Shown piece after piece: positions 10,386-20,342 of a stretch of DNA of 64,000 nucleotides (position 1 is its first letter; every line of letters begins with the position of its first letter). Under the pieces are notes generated by a model that was not told where the DNA came from, did no database searches, and worked only from the letters and a program-made list of their open reading frames with translations. Origin of the DNA: JBBRZM01 sp963813635 (GTDB lineage: Bacteria; Actinomycetota; Acidimicrobiia; IMCC26256; JBBRZM01); NCBI GenBank assembly GCA_963813635.1, contig CAWEZO010000012.1, forward strand, positions 1 through 64,000, read 5' to 3'. A program made the translations under genes and the position numbers.

Positions 10386-10388
10386 GGA

Positions 10389-11667
10389 ATGACTCAATTC
10401 GAAAAGCCGGCCGAGGGCAGTTGGACGGCTCACTATCCGGAGCTCGGGACCGAGCCGGTGTCCTACGAAGACTCGATCTCACCCGAGTTCTACGAGCTCG
10501 AGCGCGAGGCGATCTTCAAGCGCGCGTGGCTGAACGTCGGACGCGTCGAGCAGCTGCGGCGCAAGGGGAGCTATTTCACCAAGGAGCTCGCTGTCGCCAA
10601 CACGTCCGTCGTCGTCGTACGCGATATGGACGGGAACGTGCGTGCGTTCCACAACATCTGCCGGCACCGCGGCAACAAGCTCGTCTGGACGGACTTCCCG
10701 AGGGAGGAATCGAGTGGCAATTGCCGCCAGTTCGTGTGCAAGTACCACGGTTGGAAGTACGAGCTCGACGGCGCGTGCGCGTTCGTGCAGCAGGAGAGCG
10801 AGTTCTTCGACTTCGACAAGGCCGACTACGGGCTCATCCCCGTGCACTGCGATGTGTGGTCGGGGTTCATCTTCGTGCAACCTCGATGAGGAGCCGAGCC
10901 AGTCGCTGACGGAGTTCCTCGGCCCGATGATCACGGCGATCGACGGCTATCCGTTCGACCAGATGACGGAGCGCTTCTCGTACCGCGCGACCGTCGGGAG
11001 CAACTGGAAGATCTTCATCGACGCGTTCCAGGAGTTCTACCACGCACCGGTTCTGCACGCGCGCCAGACGCCGACGGTGATCTCCGTGCCCGCGCAAGAG
11101 GCCGGTTTCGAAGGTCTCCACTACGAGATCGACGGTCCTCACCGGATGGTCACGACCTATGGCGGGCAGGGCTGGAAGCTGCCGGCGGAGATGCTCAAGC
11201 CGATGGAGATCGTGACGCGCAGCGGCCTGTTCGGGCCGTGGGACGCGCCCGACCTCGGTCTCGACACGATGCCACCGGGCATCAACCCCGGCAACAAGAA
11301 GCCCTGGGGCCTCGACTCGTTCCAGCTCTGGCCGAACTTCGTGATCCTGATCTGGGAGCGCGGCTGGTACCTGACGTACCACTACTGGCCGACGTCCCAC
11401 AACACCCACGTCTTCGAGGGCAACGTCTACTTCGTGCCGGCGAAGGACGCGCGTGAGCGGGTCGCGCACGAGATGGCTGCGGTCACGTTCAAGGAGTACG
11501 CGCTGCAGGACGCCAACACGCTCGAGGCGACGCAGTTGATGCTCGAGTCGCGTGTGGTCAGCGCTTTTCCGCTCAACGACCAGGAGGTGCTCTGCCGTCA
11601 TCTGCACAAGGTGGCCGCCGACTGGGTCGACGACTACACGCGCGAACGCGCTGGGGTGACCCGATGA
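10389..11667 (+). CDS. Rieske non-heme iron oxygenase, alpha subunit, frameshifted
   Basis: Aromatic-ring-hydroxylating-type oxygenase of about 425 aa. The Rieske cluster ligands are CRHRGN (Cys, His) and CKYHGW (Cys, His) at about residues 86-121. The catalytic domain follows with the mononuclear-iron region FQEFYHAPVLH. It starts three bases after the CMD-like gene. A single extra base near 10880 interrupts FIFV-NLDEEPSQ. With the KshB-like reductase at 5748 it could form a two-component mono- or dioxygenase. The substrate is unknown. Confidence 0.85.
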
Positions 11668-12000
11668 CTGACGCACTCCTGCCCAGCGAGTTTGCGGAGC
11701 TCGAGCCGTTCGCGAAGACGTGGTGCCTGGCTACCGAGGGAGAGCGGTTCGCGCAGCGCATGGCGAGCCCGATGGACGAGATCCAGGCGTTCTACGACGC
11801 GTTCTTCCCACGCGCCGAAGAAGCGATTGCATACTGCGAGAAGCTCCCGCTCGACGACATGCCCGACGGACGCGCAGCGGCTGCTGCAGCTCGTGTACTC
11901 GCTCGTCATGGTGTCGTTCCCCGTCGAAGCCTGGCGGCAGCCGCACGTTCCCGATTCCGGAGCCGCGTACCTCGACCTGTTGATCGAACCTATTCCGTGA
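11664..12000 (+). CDS. small conserved-looking protein coupled to Rieske oxygenase, frameshifted
   Basis: About 111 aa, with its start ATG overlapping the Rieske stop (ATGA) and its stop overlapping the next start. It begins MTDALLPSEFAELEPF. After one frameshift near 11875 it continues RLLQLVYSLVMVSFPVEAW and ends IEPIP. I do not recognise a named domain. It is mostly helical by composition, with no signal peptide and no metal motif. Its tight coupling between an oxygenase and an amidohydrolase suggests an accessory subunit or stability factor, but that is a guess. Confidence 0.6.
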
Positions 12001-13226
12001 GCACCTCCGTCGTCCTGCGCGCGGCCCGCTGGGTCGACGTCGACGCAGGCGAGGTTCGAGGACCTGCGGTCATCGTCGTCGAGGGTGAACGAATCGCCGC
12101 AATCCGCGAAACCGAGCGGTCGAGCACCGCAACCGAGATCGACCTGGGCGACGTCACGTTGCTGCCGGGCCTCATGGACATGGAGCTCAACATGCTCCTG
12201 GGTGGACCCAGCGGCGGGAACCCGCGGAGCGACGTCCAGGACGACCCCGCGTTCCGCACCTTGCGCGGGACGCTGAACTGCCGCACGACGCTGCTCGCAG
12301 GCTTCACTACCGTCCGCAACCTCGGACTGTTCGTCAAGACCGGCGGCTACTTGCTCGACGTGGCGCTCGCACGCGCGGTCGAGAACGGTTGGATCGACGG
12401 CCCGCGGATCGTGCCCGCGGGGCACGCGATCACACCGACCGGCGGTCACCTCGATCCGACGATGTTCCAGCGGCTCGCTCCCGACATCATGCCGCTCAGC
12501 GTCGAGGAGGGCATCGCGAACGGCGTGCCCGAGGTGCGCAAGGCCGTCCGCTACCAGATCAAGTACGGCGCACGCGTCATCAAGATCTCCGCGTCCGGAG
12601 GCGTGATGTCGCACAGCGGGCTCGCCGGCGCGCAGCAGTACTCCGACGACGAGCTCGCGGCGATCGTCGACGAAGCGCATCGTGCCGGTCTGAAGGTCGC
12701 GGCGCACGCCCACGGCGACGCCGGCATCAGAGCGTGCATTCGTGCGGGCGTCGACTGCATCGAGCACGGGTCGCTTGCGAGCGACGAGACCATCCAGATG
12801 ATGCTGGAGCACGGCACGTTCCTCGTGCCGACGAGCTACCTCTCAGAAGGACTCGACGTCTCGCGCGCCGCGCCCGAGCTGCAGGCGAAAGCCGCAGAGG
12901 TGTTCCCCAAGGCGCGCGCGATGCTCGGGAAGGCGATCGCCGACGGCGTGAAGATCGCGTGCGGAACCGACGCGCCTGCGATCCCGCACGGCGACAACGC
13001 CAAGGAGCTGTGGGCGATGGTCGACCGCGGCATGACCCCGATGCAGGCGTTGCAAGCGGCAACCATCATGAGTGCCGAACTCATCAATGTCGGCGACCGC
13101 GGTCGTCTTGCCGCCGGACTGCTCGCTGACATCATCGCGGTGCCGGGCGACCCGTCCCAAGACATCACGACGACGCAGGACGTGCGCTTCGTGATGAAGG
13201 GCGGCCGGATCTACAAGGGCGTCTGA
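11997..13226 (+). CDS. imidazolonepropionase-like amidohydrolase with altered metal motif
   Basis: Intact 409-aa amidohydrolase-fold protein from GTG 11997. The Lys of the metal bridge (VIKISASGG), the later His ligands (HAHGDAG, IEHGS) and the catalytic Asp (CGTDAPAIPHGDN) are all present. The first metal motif is not the usual DxHxH: the sequence after LLPGLM is DMELNM, so both His are replaced by Glu and Asn. Length and the C-terminal beta-sandwich (GGRIYKGV) are normal. It may bind metal differently or hydrolyse a lactone or ring amide. It is the last gene of the SDR/Rieske operon and overlaps the convergent mutase subunit gene by 16 bp. Confidence 0.8.
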   Translation: MSTSVVLRAARWVDVDAGEVRGPAVIVVEGERIAAIRETERSSTATEIDLGDVTLLPGLMDMELNMLLGGPSGGNPRSDVQDDPAFRTLRGTLNCRTTLLAGFTTVRNLGLFVKTGGYLLDVALARAVENGWIDGPRIVPAGHAITPTGGHLDPTMFQRLAPDIMPLSVEEGIANGVPEVRKAVRYQIKYGARVIKISASGGVMSHSGLAGAQQYSDDELAAIVDEAHRAGLKVAAHAHGDAGIRACIRAGVDCIEHGSLASDETIQMMLEHGTFLVPTSYLSEGLDVSRAAPELQAKAAEVFPKARAMLGKAIADGVKIACGTDAPAIPHGDNAKELWAMVDRGMTPMQALQAATIMSAELINVGDRGRLAAGLLADIIAVPGDPSQDITTTQDVRFVMKGGRIYKGV

Positions 13227-13615
13227 GCGTCCGAGGTCAGGGTACGCAGGCTCTCCACCAGCGTCTCGAGCGGCGTCCCCGTCGGGTACACCGCGGCCGC
13301 GCCCGCTTCCTCGAGACGGGGCACGTCGCGTTGGGGAATCGTGCCGCCGACCACGAGCATGACGTCGTCGGCGCCCGCCGCGCGAAGCGCGTCCGCGGTC
13401 TTCCGCGTCGAGCGCGACGTGCGCGCCGCTGAGGATGCTGAGGCCCACGATCCGCACATCCTCCTGCACCGCGAGGACGCGATCGTCTCGGGCCTCTGGC
13501 GGATGCCGAGGTAGATGACCTCGAATCCGGCGTCACGCAACGCCCGGGCAACGAGCTTCGCGCCACGGTCGTGTCCGTCGAGCCCTGGTTTGCCGACGAG
13601 CACGCGCACCGGCAT
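13211..13615 (-). CDS. cobalamin-binding small subunit of acyl-CoA mutase, frameshifted
   Basis: B12-binding domain of about 134 aa, starting at ATG 13615 overlapping the stop of the large subunit. It carries the base-off/His-on motif GLDGHDRG (DxHxxG), the SxL motif in GLSILSGAH and the GG in LVVGGTIPQ. Two nearby indels (about 13490 and 13405) compensate each other, so both termini read in one frame and the middle in another. It works with the large subunit as a carbon-skeleton mutase. Confidence 0.85.
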   Translation of the reverse strand: MPVRVLVGKPGLDGHDRGAKLVARALRDAGFEVIYLGIRQRPETIASSRCRRMCGSWASASSAARTSRSTRKTADALRAAGADDVMLVVGGTIPQRDVPRLEEAGAAAVYPTGTPLETLVESLRTLTSDAQTPL

Positions 13616-15204
13616 CAGAAGACCGCCGGCTGCTGGAACTCGCCCCACTGGTCTTTCAACACGTCGACCATCTCGCCGACGGTGCAGTACGCCTTGGCGC
13701 AATCGACGAGGAGCGGCATCAGGTTGACGTCGTCCTTCGCCGCTGCCGCGCCCAGCGCAGCGAGCGTGGCGCGTACGTCGGCGGCCGGGCGCGCACGCTT
13801 CACCTCGGCGAGCCGCTCGAGCTGCCGCGTTCGGCTCGTCTCGTCGAGCTCGTAACCCTCGACTTCCGGCGGCGCTTCGTCGGTTTGGAACTTGTTCACC
13901 CCCACGATCGTTCGCTCCCCGGACGTCACCGCGGTCTGGATGCGGAACGCTTCCTCGGAGATGAGTCGCTGCAGGTAACCGTCCTCGACGGCCTGCACCA
14001 TTCCGCCGCGGCGATTCGAGGTCGTCCATGATCTCGACGACGCGCGCCTCGACCTCGTCGGTCAGCGCCTCGACGTAGTACGAACCGCCCAGCGGATCGG
14101 CGACGCGCGCCACGCCGGTCTCGTACGCAAGCACCTGTTGCGTCCGCAGCGCGAGCGTCGCGGAGTCCTCGCTCGGGAGGGCGAAGGGCTCGTCCCACGC
14201 GGCGGTGAACATCGACTGCACGCCACCGAGCACCGAGGCCAGTGCCTCGTAGGCGACGCGGACGATGTTGTTGTGGGCCTGTGGCGCGTACAGCGACGCG
14301 CCGCCGGCGACGCAACCGACCCGGAACATGCACGAACGGTCGTCCTTGGCGCCGTAGCGCTCGCGGACGATGTGGGCCCACCGCCGCCGCCCGGCGCGGT
14401 ACTTCGCGATCTCTTCGAAGAAGTCGCCGTGCGTGTAGAAGAAGAACGACACCTGCGGCGCGAACTCGTCGATCGTCATCCGGCCGCGCGAGATCACCTC
14501 GTCGCAGTACGTGATGCCGTCCATCAGCGTGAACGCCATCTCCTGCGCGGCGTTGGCGCCGGCGTCACGGAAATGCGCACCCGCGACCGAGATCGCGTTG
14601 AACCTGGGCACCTCCGCGGCGCAGAACTCGATCGTGTCGCCGATGAGCCGCAACGACGGTCGCGGCGGCCAGATCCACGTGCCGCGGCTGACGTACTCCT
14701 TCAGGATGTCGTTCTGGATCGTGCCGCGCAGCTTCGCTCGGTCGACTCCCTGCTTCTCGCCGACGGCGACGTAGAAGGCGAGCAGGATCGCAGCCGTGCC
14801 GTTGATCGTGAAGCTCGTGCTGATCGCGTCGAGCGGAATCTGATCGAAGAGGATCTCGGCGTCCGCGAGCGTGTCGAGCGCGACGCCGACCCGCCCGACC
14901 TCCTCCTCGACGTCGGGGTGGTCGGAGTCGTACCCGCACTGCGTGGGCAGATCGAGCGCGACCGAGAGCCCGGTGCCGCCCTGGCCGAGCAGGTAGCGGT
15001 AGCGCTCGTTCGACTCCTCGGCGGTGCCGAAGCCCGAGTACTGGCGGATGGTCCACAAGCGGCCGCGGTAGCCGTCGGGAAAGTTTCCGCGGGTGAAGGG
15101 GAACGTGCCCGGCGGCGGGATGGCCTCCGAAGCCGGAAGGTCGTCCGGGCCGTAGCCCGCGCGCCAGGGGGATACCGGCTTCGCTAGAGCACCGCGCCGT
15201 CCAT
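13615..15204 (-). CDS. acyl-CoA mutase large subunit (methylmalonyl-CoA mutase family), frameshifted
   Basis: Catalytic TIM-barrel subunit of about 530 aa. TIRQYSGFGTAEESN, LSVALDLPTQCGYDSD and GTIQNDILKEY are family hallmarks. The segment that reads SGYH in methylmalonyl-CoA mutase, next to the catalytic His, reads AGAHFRDAG here, so a Tyr is replaced by Ala. This could widen the pocket; the substrate may be larger than methylmalonyl-CoA. Frameshifts lie near 15190 (just after the ATG at 15204) and 14005. The B12 domain is a separate, overlapping gene. No meaB-like chaperone gene is visible nearby. Confidence 0.85.
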
Positions 15205-15252
15205 GCCGGCAGCGTAACGGAAATCCGCTATGTAGAAAACTGAAACGCTTGC

Positions 15253-15263
15253 ACGCAAGAATG
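15253..15263. promoter_or_regulatory. cluster A operator-like motif, site c
   Basis: ACGCAAGAATG, a half-site of the shared motif, in the 101-bp divergent region between the mutase operon and the enoyl-CoA hydratase. The same 11-mer recurs at 20500-20510. Confidence 0.35.
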
Positions 15264-15305
15264 AGAGCACTATTATCGCAGTCGGCCGCGGCGAGGGGAC
15301 GGACC

Positions 15306-16097
15306 ATGCCCGAGCGCAAGGGGAACCCCTCCTCCGGTGGGGTGCGCATCGAGGTCGAAGGCGGCGTCGCCGTCGTGACGATCGACCGGCCCGAGGTTCG
15401 CAACGCCATCGGCTTCGCAACGGTCGACGAGCTCGACGCCGCGCTCGACCAGGTCGGGCAATCCGATTCCGCCGTACTCGTGGTGCGCGGTGGCGGCGAC
15501 CGCGCGTTCGTGTCCGGTGGCGACCTCAAGGAGCTCGGCGCGATCCGCACGCACGAGGACGCAGTCGACATGGCGACTCGCACTGCGGCGTGTCCTCGAC
15601 CGCGTCGCCGCCTTGCCCATTCCCGTGATCGCGGCGCTCAACGGGCACGCGCTCGGCGGCGGAGCGGAGGTCGCCATCGCGGCCGACATCCGCATCGCCG
15701 CTGACGACATCAAGATCGGCTTCAACCAGGTGCGCTCGGCATCATGCCCGCATGGGGCGGCGCCGAACGGCTCGCGCAGCACGTGGGCCGCGGCCGCGCG
15801 CTGCTGGCGATCGCGACCGGCGAGCTCTACGACGCCGGGACCGCACAGCGCCTGGGGCTCGTCGACCTCGTGGTACCGCGCGCCACGTTCGACGACGAGT
15901 GGCGGGCGCTCGCGGACCGGATGGCGGGCTCGGCACCGGGGACGACGCGCGCCGTGAAGTTGGTCATCACCGCGGCCGTGCCAACGCGTCACCCTGAGCT
16001 CGAGAGCGACGCCGCCGACGCCTTCGCGCAGCTGTGGACGGCGGACGCTCACTGGGCAGCAGTCGACGCGTTCGAACAGAAGCGCCGAACCGGGTGA
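15306..16097 (+). CDS. enoyl-CoA hydratase/isomerase, frameshifted
   Basis: Crotonase-fold protein of about 263 aa. The N-terminal part has VAVVTIDRPEVRNAI and the oxyanion-hole segment AFVSGGDLKEL. After a frameshift near 15590 it continues PVIAALNGHALGGGAEVAIAADIRIA, and after a second near 15738 MPAWGGAERLAQHVG. The usual catalytic Glu region is present as LGGGAE. Start ATG 15306. It is likely co-regulated with the divergent mutase genes. Confidence 0.85.
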
Positions 16098-16106
16098 CCA
16101 GGCGTT

Positions 16107-16121
16107 GGAAATGCCGTTCTC
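16107..16121. promoter_or_regulatory. cluster A operator-like motif, site d
   Basis: GGAAATGCCGTTCTC; reversed it is GAGAACGGCATTTCC. It lies 49 bp upstream of the TetR start, which fits autoregulation by that repressor. Confidence 0.4.
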
Positions 16122-16169
16122 ACGCGAGTGCGCTGGTACGGCTCTCGAAAGTGCAGGCGATCTCCTGAG

Positions 16170-16847
16170 ATGACAGAAATCGACACCACCGAAGACGGGA
16201 ACGAGCCGGCCTGGCGAGAGCGGGCGGTCTCACGCAGCCTCAACACCGCCCGCTCCCGCGCCGAGCAGCGTGTGCAGCGGTTCCTGGACGCCGCGTTCGT
16301 GCTGATCGACGAGAATGGGACGACTGAGTTCACGATCCAGGAGGTCATCGACCGCTCGAAGCAGTCCCTGCGTGGGTTTTACCAGTACTTCGAAGGCAAG
16401 GATGAGCTCCTTCTCGCTCTGTTCGAAGAGACCGTTCGTGAAGCGACCGACGACCTGCGGAGCGTCGCCGAGTCGGCAACCGAGCCCCTGGAAGGCCTCC
16501 GCGCGTTCACCATTCGCCTGCACGAGTGGTGTGATCCCTCGGAAAAGCCACGGAAACCGTCTACGCACAATCGACGACCGATCATGGAGTTCGCGGTGCA
16601 GCTCACGGGCGACCATTCCGACCGCGTGGAAGCTGCAATGGCGCCCATCTCACAGATGATGGTCGAGCTCGTCGACACCGCGAACGCGGCCGGCACCATC
16701 AAGGTGGCCGACACCCACCGCGCTGCTGCGCTCCTGCAACAGACGGTGATGTACAGCTGGTTTGGCAATCGGCTCGCCACGAGCGCTCGGAAGCGCCTCA
16801 CCGCCGAGGCGACCTGGGACTTCTGCTTCCGCGGCCTGGGAGGCTGA
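16170..16847 (+). CDS. TetR family transcriptional regulator
   Basis: Intact, 225 aa from ATG 16170; an upstream ATG at 16128 would add 14 residues. The N-terminal helix-turn-helix spans about residues 30-75, with FTIQEVIDRSKQSLRGFYQYFEGKDELLLALFEE. The C-terminal part is a ligand-binding helical domain ending TWDFCFRGLGG. It sits in the middle of cluster A, and motif site d is directly upstream. It is the best candidate for the repressor of cluster A. The ligand is probably a CoA thioester, by analogy with other TetR regulators of lipid and steroid catabolism. Confidence 0.85.
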   Translation: MTEIDTTEDGNEPAWRERAVSRSLNTARSRAEQRVQRFLDAAFVLIDENGTTEFTIQEVIDRSKQSLRGFYQYFEGKDELLLALFEETVREATDDLRSVAESATEPLEGLRAFTIRLHEWCDPSEKPRKPSTHNRRPIMEFAVQLTGDHSDRVEAAMAPISQMMVELVDTANAAGTIKVADTHRAAALLQQTVMYSWFGNRLATSARKRLTAEATWDFCFRGLGG

Positions 16848-16869
16848 CCGGGTCGGTGATCGACTGCGT

Positions 16870-18098
16870 TCAGACGCGGTCGAGATCGAGCATCCGGATC
16901 GCGTTGCCTCGCAAGACCTTGTACCGCTGCTCGTCCGTCAACGACGCAGTCATCCGTTCGGCCTCCTCGCTGGCGAAGGGCCACGTCGTGTCGGTGTGCG
17001 GATAGTCGGTCTCGAAGCAGATGTTGTCTTCTCCGACCTGGGCGATCGACGCCACCCCGTGGACGTCATTGGTGAAGCAGCCGAAGATCCGCCCGCGGTA
17101 GTACGTAGAGGGCGGCTCCGGGATCGTCTCCTTCGCGCCCGTCCAGTTCGTGTGGTACTCCCAGGTGTTGTCGGCACGCTCGAGCGCGTACGGAATCCAA
17201 CCGATCTGGCCTTCGGCGTACGCCAGCTTCAACTCCGGAAACCGCACGAGCACCCCGGAGAACAGGAAGTCGGCGAGCGATGCCATCGAGTTGTTGCACG
17301 ACAGCATGATGTCGGTTGAAGGCGGCGCGTCCGGCGACGCCGCCGGCATCTTCGACGACGATCCGATGTGCATGCAGACCGCAGTGCGCGTCTCCTCACA
17401 CGCCGCAAACAGCGGATCCCAGTATCCCGTGTGAATACTCGGGAGACCGAGGTGCGTCGGAATCTCGCTGAAGCAGATCGCGTGCGCGCCCCGTGCGCGG
17501 CGTTGCGCGCAACCTCGGCCACCGCCAGATGTACGTCCCACAACGGGATGAGACACAGCGGGATCAGCCGGCCATCGGAGTTCCCGCACCATTCCTCGAT
17601 CATCCAGTCGTTGTATGCACGGACGCATTCCAACCCGAGCTCGAGATCACTACCTTCCATGAAGGTCTGACCACAGAACCTCGGGAAGGTGGGAAAGGCC
17701 AGCGAGCCGTCGACACCCGCGAGTGCGAGGTCGTCGATACGCGCCTTCGGCTCGTAGCACCCTGGTCGCATCTCGTCGTATGTCATCGCGGCGATGAACA
17801 TCTTCGTGCGATCGAAACGGCGAACGTCGCCGTCGGGAGTGGCGTCGAGTGGGATCGCGACGTGCCGCTTGTGCACGTAGATCAGACGATCCTCGTAGAC
17901 CCAGTAGTCGCCCCACCGACCGTCGTCCGTCATCTCCTGCTTGTATGTCGCTCCGACATCGAGTGAGAACTCGCCCCACCGTGCGCGTTCGACGCGCGGT
18001 CCTTGATCGCGCATCCGGGCGGGCAGGCGGTCTTGCCAAAGATGCGCCGGCTCGACGACGTGGTCGTCGACGCTGATGATCTGAGGAAGTTCGGTCAT
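16870..18098 (-). CDS. amidohydrolase family 2 protein, frameshifted
   Basis: Metal-dependent hydrolase of the COG2159/amidohydrolase-2 type, about 410 aa. It starts TELPQIISVDDHVVEP and has the later His in CMHIGSSS and the Asp in FETDYPHTDTTW. A frameshift near 17490 breaks it after AVAEVARNAA. It is a close paralog of the intact protein at 41634-42884, almost colinear with it throughout. Members hydrolyse or decarboxylate ring-derived acids. It follows the SnoaL-like gene by 11 bp in one operon. Confidence 0.8.
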
Positions 18099-18109
18099 CG
18101 TGCGCCCTT

Positions 18110-18550
18110 TCAGTCGGCGTCGGCGAGCGGATCGTGCTGCACTCCGGAATCAGAGCCGCCGTGTTTGCGCATGAAGGTGGTGGCGCGCCGCCGGATGCGC
18201 CACCCTTGAGCCGTGCGCACGTACTCGTCGCGATACCAGCCGAGTCGCATCGCGTGCGTCTGCTGATCGATGAACACGAAGTGCTGCATGCCGGTAGCGC
18301 TGTCACCGTCGAGCTCGACCACGGGCATGTTCCCGATGAACTGGCCGCGTGGTGCAGCCTCGAGCAACGCCGGAAAGCGCTCCAGCGTGTACGGCGTGCC
18401 GAACGTGTTGTACTCGACGTCAGGCGTGAAGATGTCGAGCCATCGGTCCTGCACGAACTGGCTCGTGTACGCCATGTACCGAGCGCAGAGCTGGTGCAGC
18501 TGCACGAGATCTGCGATGGCGTCGCTGTGGGTTGGAAGTGATGCATTCAT
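18110..18550 (-). CDS. SnoaL/NTF2-like protein
   Basis: Intact 146-aa protein of the NTF2-like cone fold. It has LHQLCARYMAYTSQF at the N-terminus and GWYRDEYVRTAQGWRIRRR near the C-terminus, typical of SnoaL_4-type dehydratase/isomerase-like proteins. Such proteins act on ketosteroid-like or polyketide-like rings or have unknown roles. It starts at ATG 18550, and motif site e lies just upstream. It forms an operon with the amidohydrolase downstream. Confidence 0.8.
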   Translation of the reverse strand: MNASLPTHSDAIADLVQLHQLCARYMAYTSQFVQDRWLDIFTPDVEYNTFGTPYTLERFPALLEAAPRGQFIGNMPVVELDGDSATGMQHFVFIDQQTHAMRLGWYRDEYVRTAQGWRIRRRATTFMRKHGGSDSGVQHDPLADAD

Positions 18551-18555
18551 CAGAC

Positions 18556-18570
18556 AAGAATGACATTATC
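18556..18570. promoter_or_regulatory. cluster A operator-like motif, site e
   Basis: AAGAATGACATTATC, centred on AATG-A-CATT, 6 bp upstream of the SnoaL-like start codon. Sites b and e extend to CAGACRAGAATGWCATT. No gene is recognised in the surrounding gap 18551-18817. Confidence 0.5.
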
Positions 18571-18817
18571 GGATCGGGGCCGCGGCTACACCGGATCCTG
18601 TGCTCATTCTGATCTTGCACGTGAGTGCGAGACCGATCGCGACCAGTGCGAACACGGAACTTCGCGTCTTCTGCGGGGACACCCCACGGCTTGGACCTGA
18701 TCGCTCCGGAGTCGACGATCTCACGTGCGGCGGTGAGCGAGGCCGAAGATTGGCTGGCCAAGACCCTCGGTGTTGTTGCACTCAAGGATCGCATCGGCTC
18801 CGGCCCATGAGGCCGGC

Positions 18818-20342
18818 TCATTTCGCGATCCGAGAGGGATGGGCGAACGCCAACAATGCGGCGCGATCTTCGGGCAGTACGAAGCCTGCCTTGATGGTCG
18901 CGGCAGCGTGGGCGTTGTAGCGCCGTACGTACGCGGAGCGTGACGGATAGAGCTGCGCGAGCCGCGCCGTCGGAGAGTGGCGTGGTCGAACCGTCGAGCA
19001 AGCAGATCGTCGACGGGTTCGGACCCGGCGCGCCCGACAAGGCCAGCGACCGGCACGTCGACCGGCGGGGTGCGGATGCCGCCGAGCGCGATGCCGTCGG
19101 CATTGCGGCGGATCTCGAGCGTCGCGCCCGACGTCACGTCGATACGCGGCGCGACAGCGGGGGCCGTTCCGGCTTCGACCCAGTGCGCGAGCGCGCGCAG
19201 TGCGGCTTTGACGACAAGGTGCATCGGGCCGTCGTTGATCGGTACGCCGCAATCGACGTACTTGGTGGTCGGCCCGACGAGATGCTGGTCGGCGTGCGCG
19301 GTGCCTGCGACTTCCCAGAGCCGGAAGCGATCGTTGTCGGGTTGGCGGGCCGGCATAGGAGTTGAGGACGCCGCACGTCGGTCTCGGTCTGGATGTCGAG
19401 TACCGGCGCGTCCTGGTCGGTGCGGAAGATCGTCGAAGTGCCGCTGATCGAGCCGGCGATGTCGGCGTACTCACCCGGCGCGACGAGCGGCAGCCCGGCG
19501 GCGCCACGGCTGTGCACGAGGAAGCCGTCGAAGGCGTGCGTGAGCGGTTGCACACCGTTGTAGTAGGTCACGAGCGCGAACGCCGACTGCGACTCGCCCG
19601 CGGCGATCAGTCGTGCTTGCGGCTGCAGCCCGCTCATGCCCGCTCCCGAGCGGACGGCACGGGCGACCTGCGTGAAGATGTCGAACGAGAAGCCGTCACC
19701 CGGATGTTCGAGCGAGCCGTACCGCGCCGGATCGATTGCCTTGAGGCCCTTGCCCGCGGCCTCGGCGCCGGGGACGTCGACCTTCACGAGCACCGGCCCG
19801 CCCATCGACACCGATCCGCTGCGCCGACACGCCGACCCACGCATCGCCGCGACGCACGATCTCTTCGCGGAGGCTCACCCAGTCGGGATCGGCGTCGACC
19901 CCGCCGCTCACGTTCAGCCACTCGACGATCACGGTGCCGCTGAACATCTTGGGATCGGCCGGCCGACGCACGAGCACGCGGGTTCGGTACGCCGCGGTCG
20001 CGTCAGGCACGAACTTCCAACGACCGTCGTGGGTGATCGTGCCGTTCGACCTTGTACGACGTCGCCGATCCCGGCCGCGACGTACTCGTGCTCGACGTAC
20101 CCGACCTTCTGCACGTTCGCCGGCGTCGCCGAGCCGATGAACACGCCCTTGCCGCCCGTGATCTCGTGCGACATGTTCGCGGTCGGTCCGGCCGGGCGCG
20201 GTTGCGTGGTCGTCGTGACCGCAGCTCGCCCGGCACTCTTGCTGCTCGAACAAGCCGTCGCTCCCAGCAGCGCGACGCAGACGATCGCCGCGGCACGCAA
20301 ACCTCTACGCGACATCGCGCCCCGTCGTTCGATGGTCTTCAT
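18818..20342 (-). CDS. lipoprotein alpha/beta-hydrolase-domain protein, frameshifted
   Basis: Secreted esterase-like protein (alpha/beta hydrolase domain of the Abhydrolase_10 type), about 500 aa. The N-terminus MSRRGLRAAAIVCVALLGA is a signal peptide ending in a lipobox-like ATAC, so it is probably anchored to the outer face of the membrane. The nucleophile motif is GESQSA in LIAAGESQSAFAL. The C-terminal GSTTPLSDARLAQLYPSRS is typical for the family. About five frameshifts (near 20040, 19815, 19360, 19000 and 18960) fragment it. Start is ATG 20342 or 20315. It may release an esterified or lactone substrate outside the cell for cluster A. Confidence 0.75.

Noticed and set aside
13211..15583. 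Apparent single gene of 790 codons covering mutase large and small subunits
   Set aside because: The frame passes through only because of a frameshift near 14005. The corrected large subunit stops at 13615, where the B12 subunit begins.
18600..18810. Small plus-strand open frames in the gap after the SnoaL-like gene
   Set aside because: No start signal, domain or sensible composition; they sit across the regulatory gap.
3779..20342. KstR-type (AACnnGTT) sterol operators
   Set aside because: No convincing palindrome of that type was found in these intergenic regions; the shared motif is of a different sequence.
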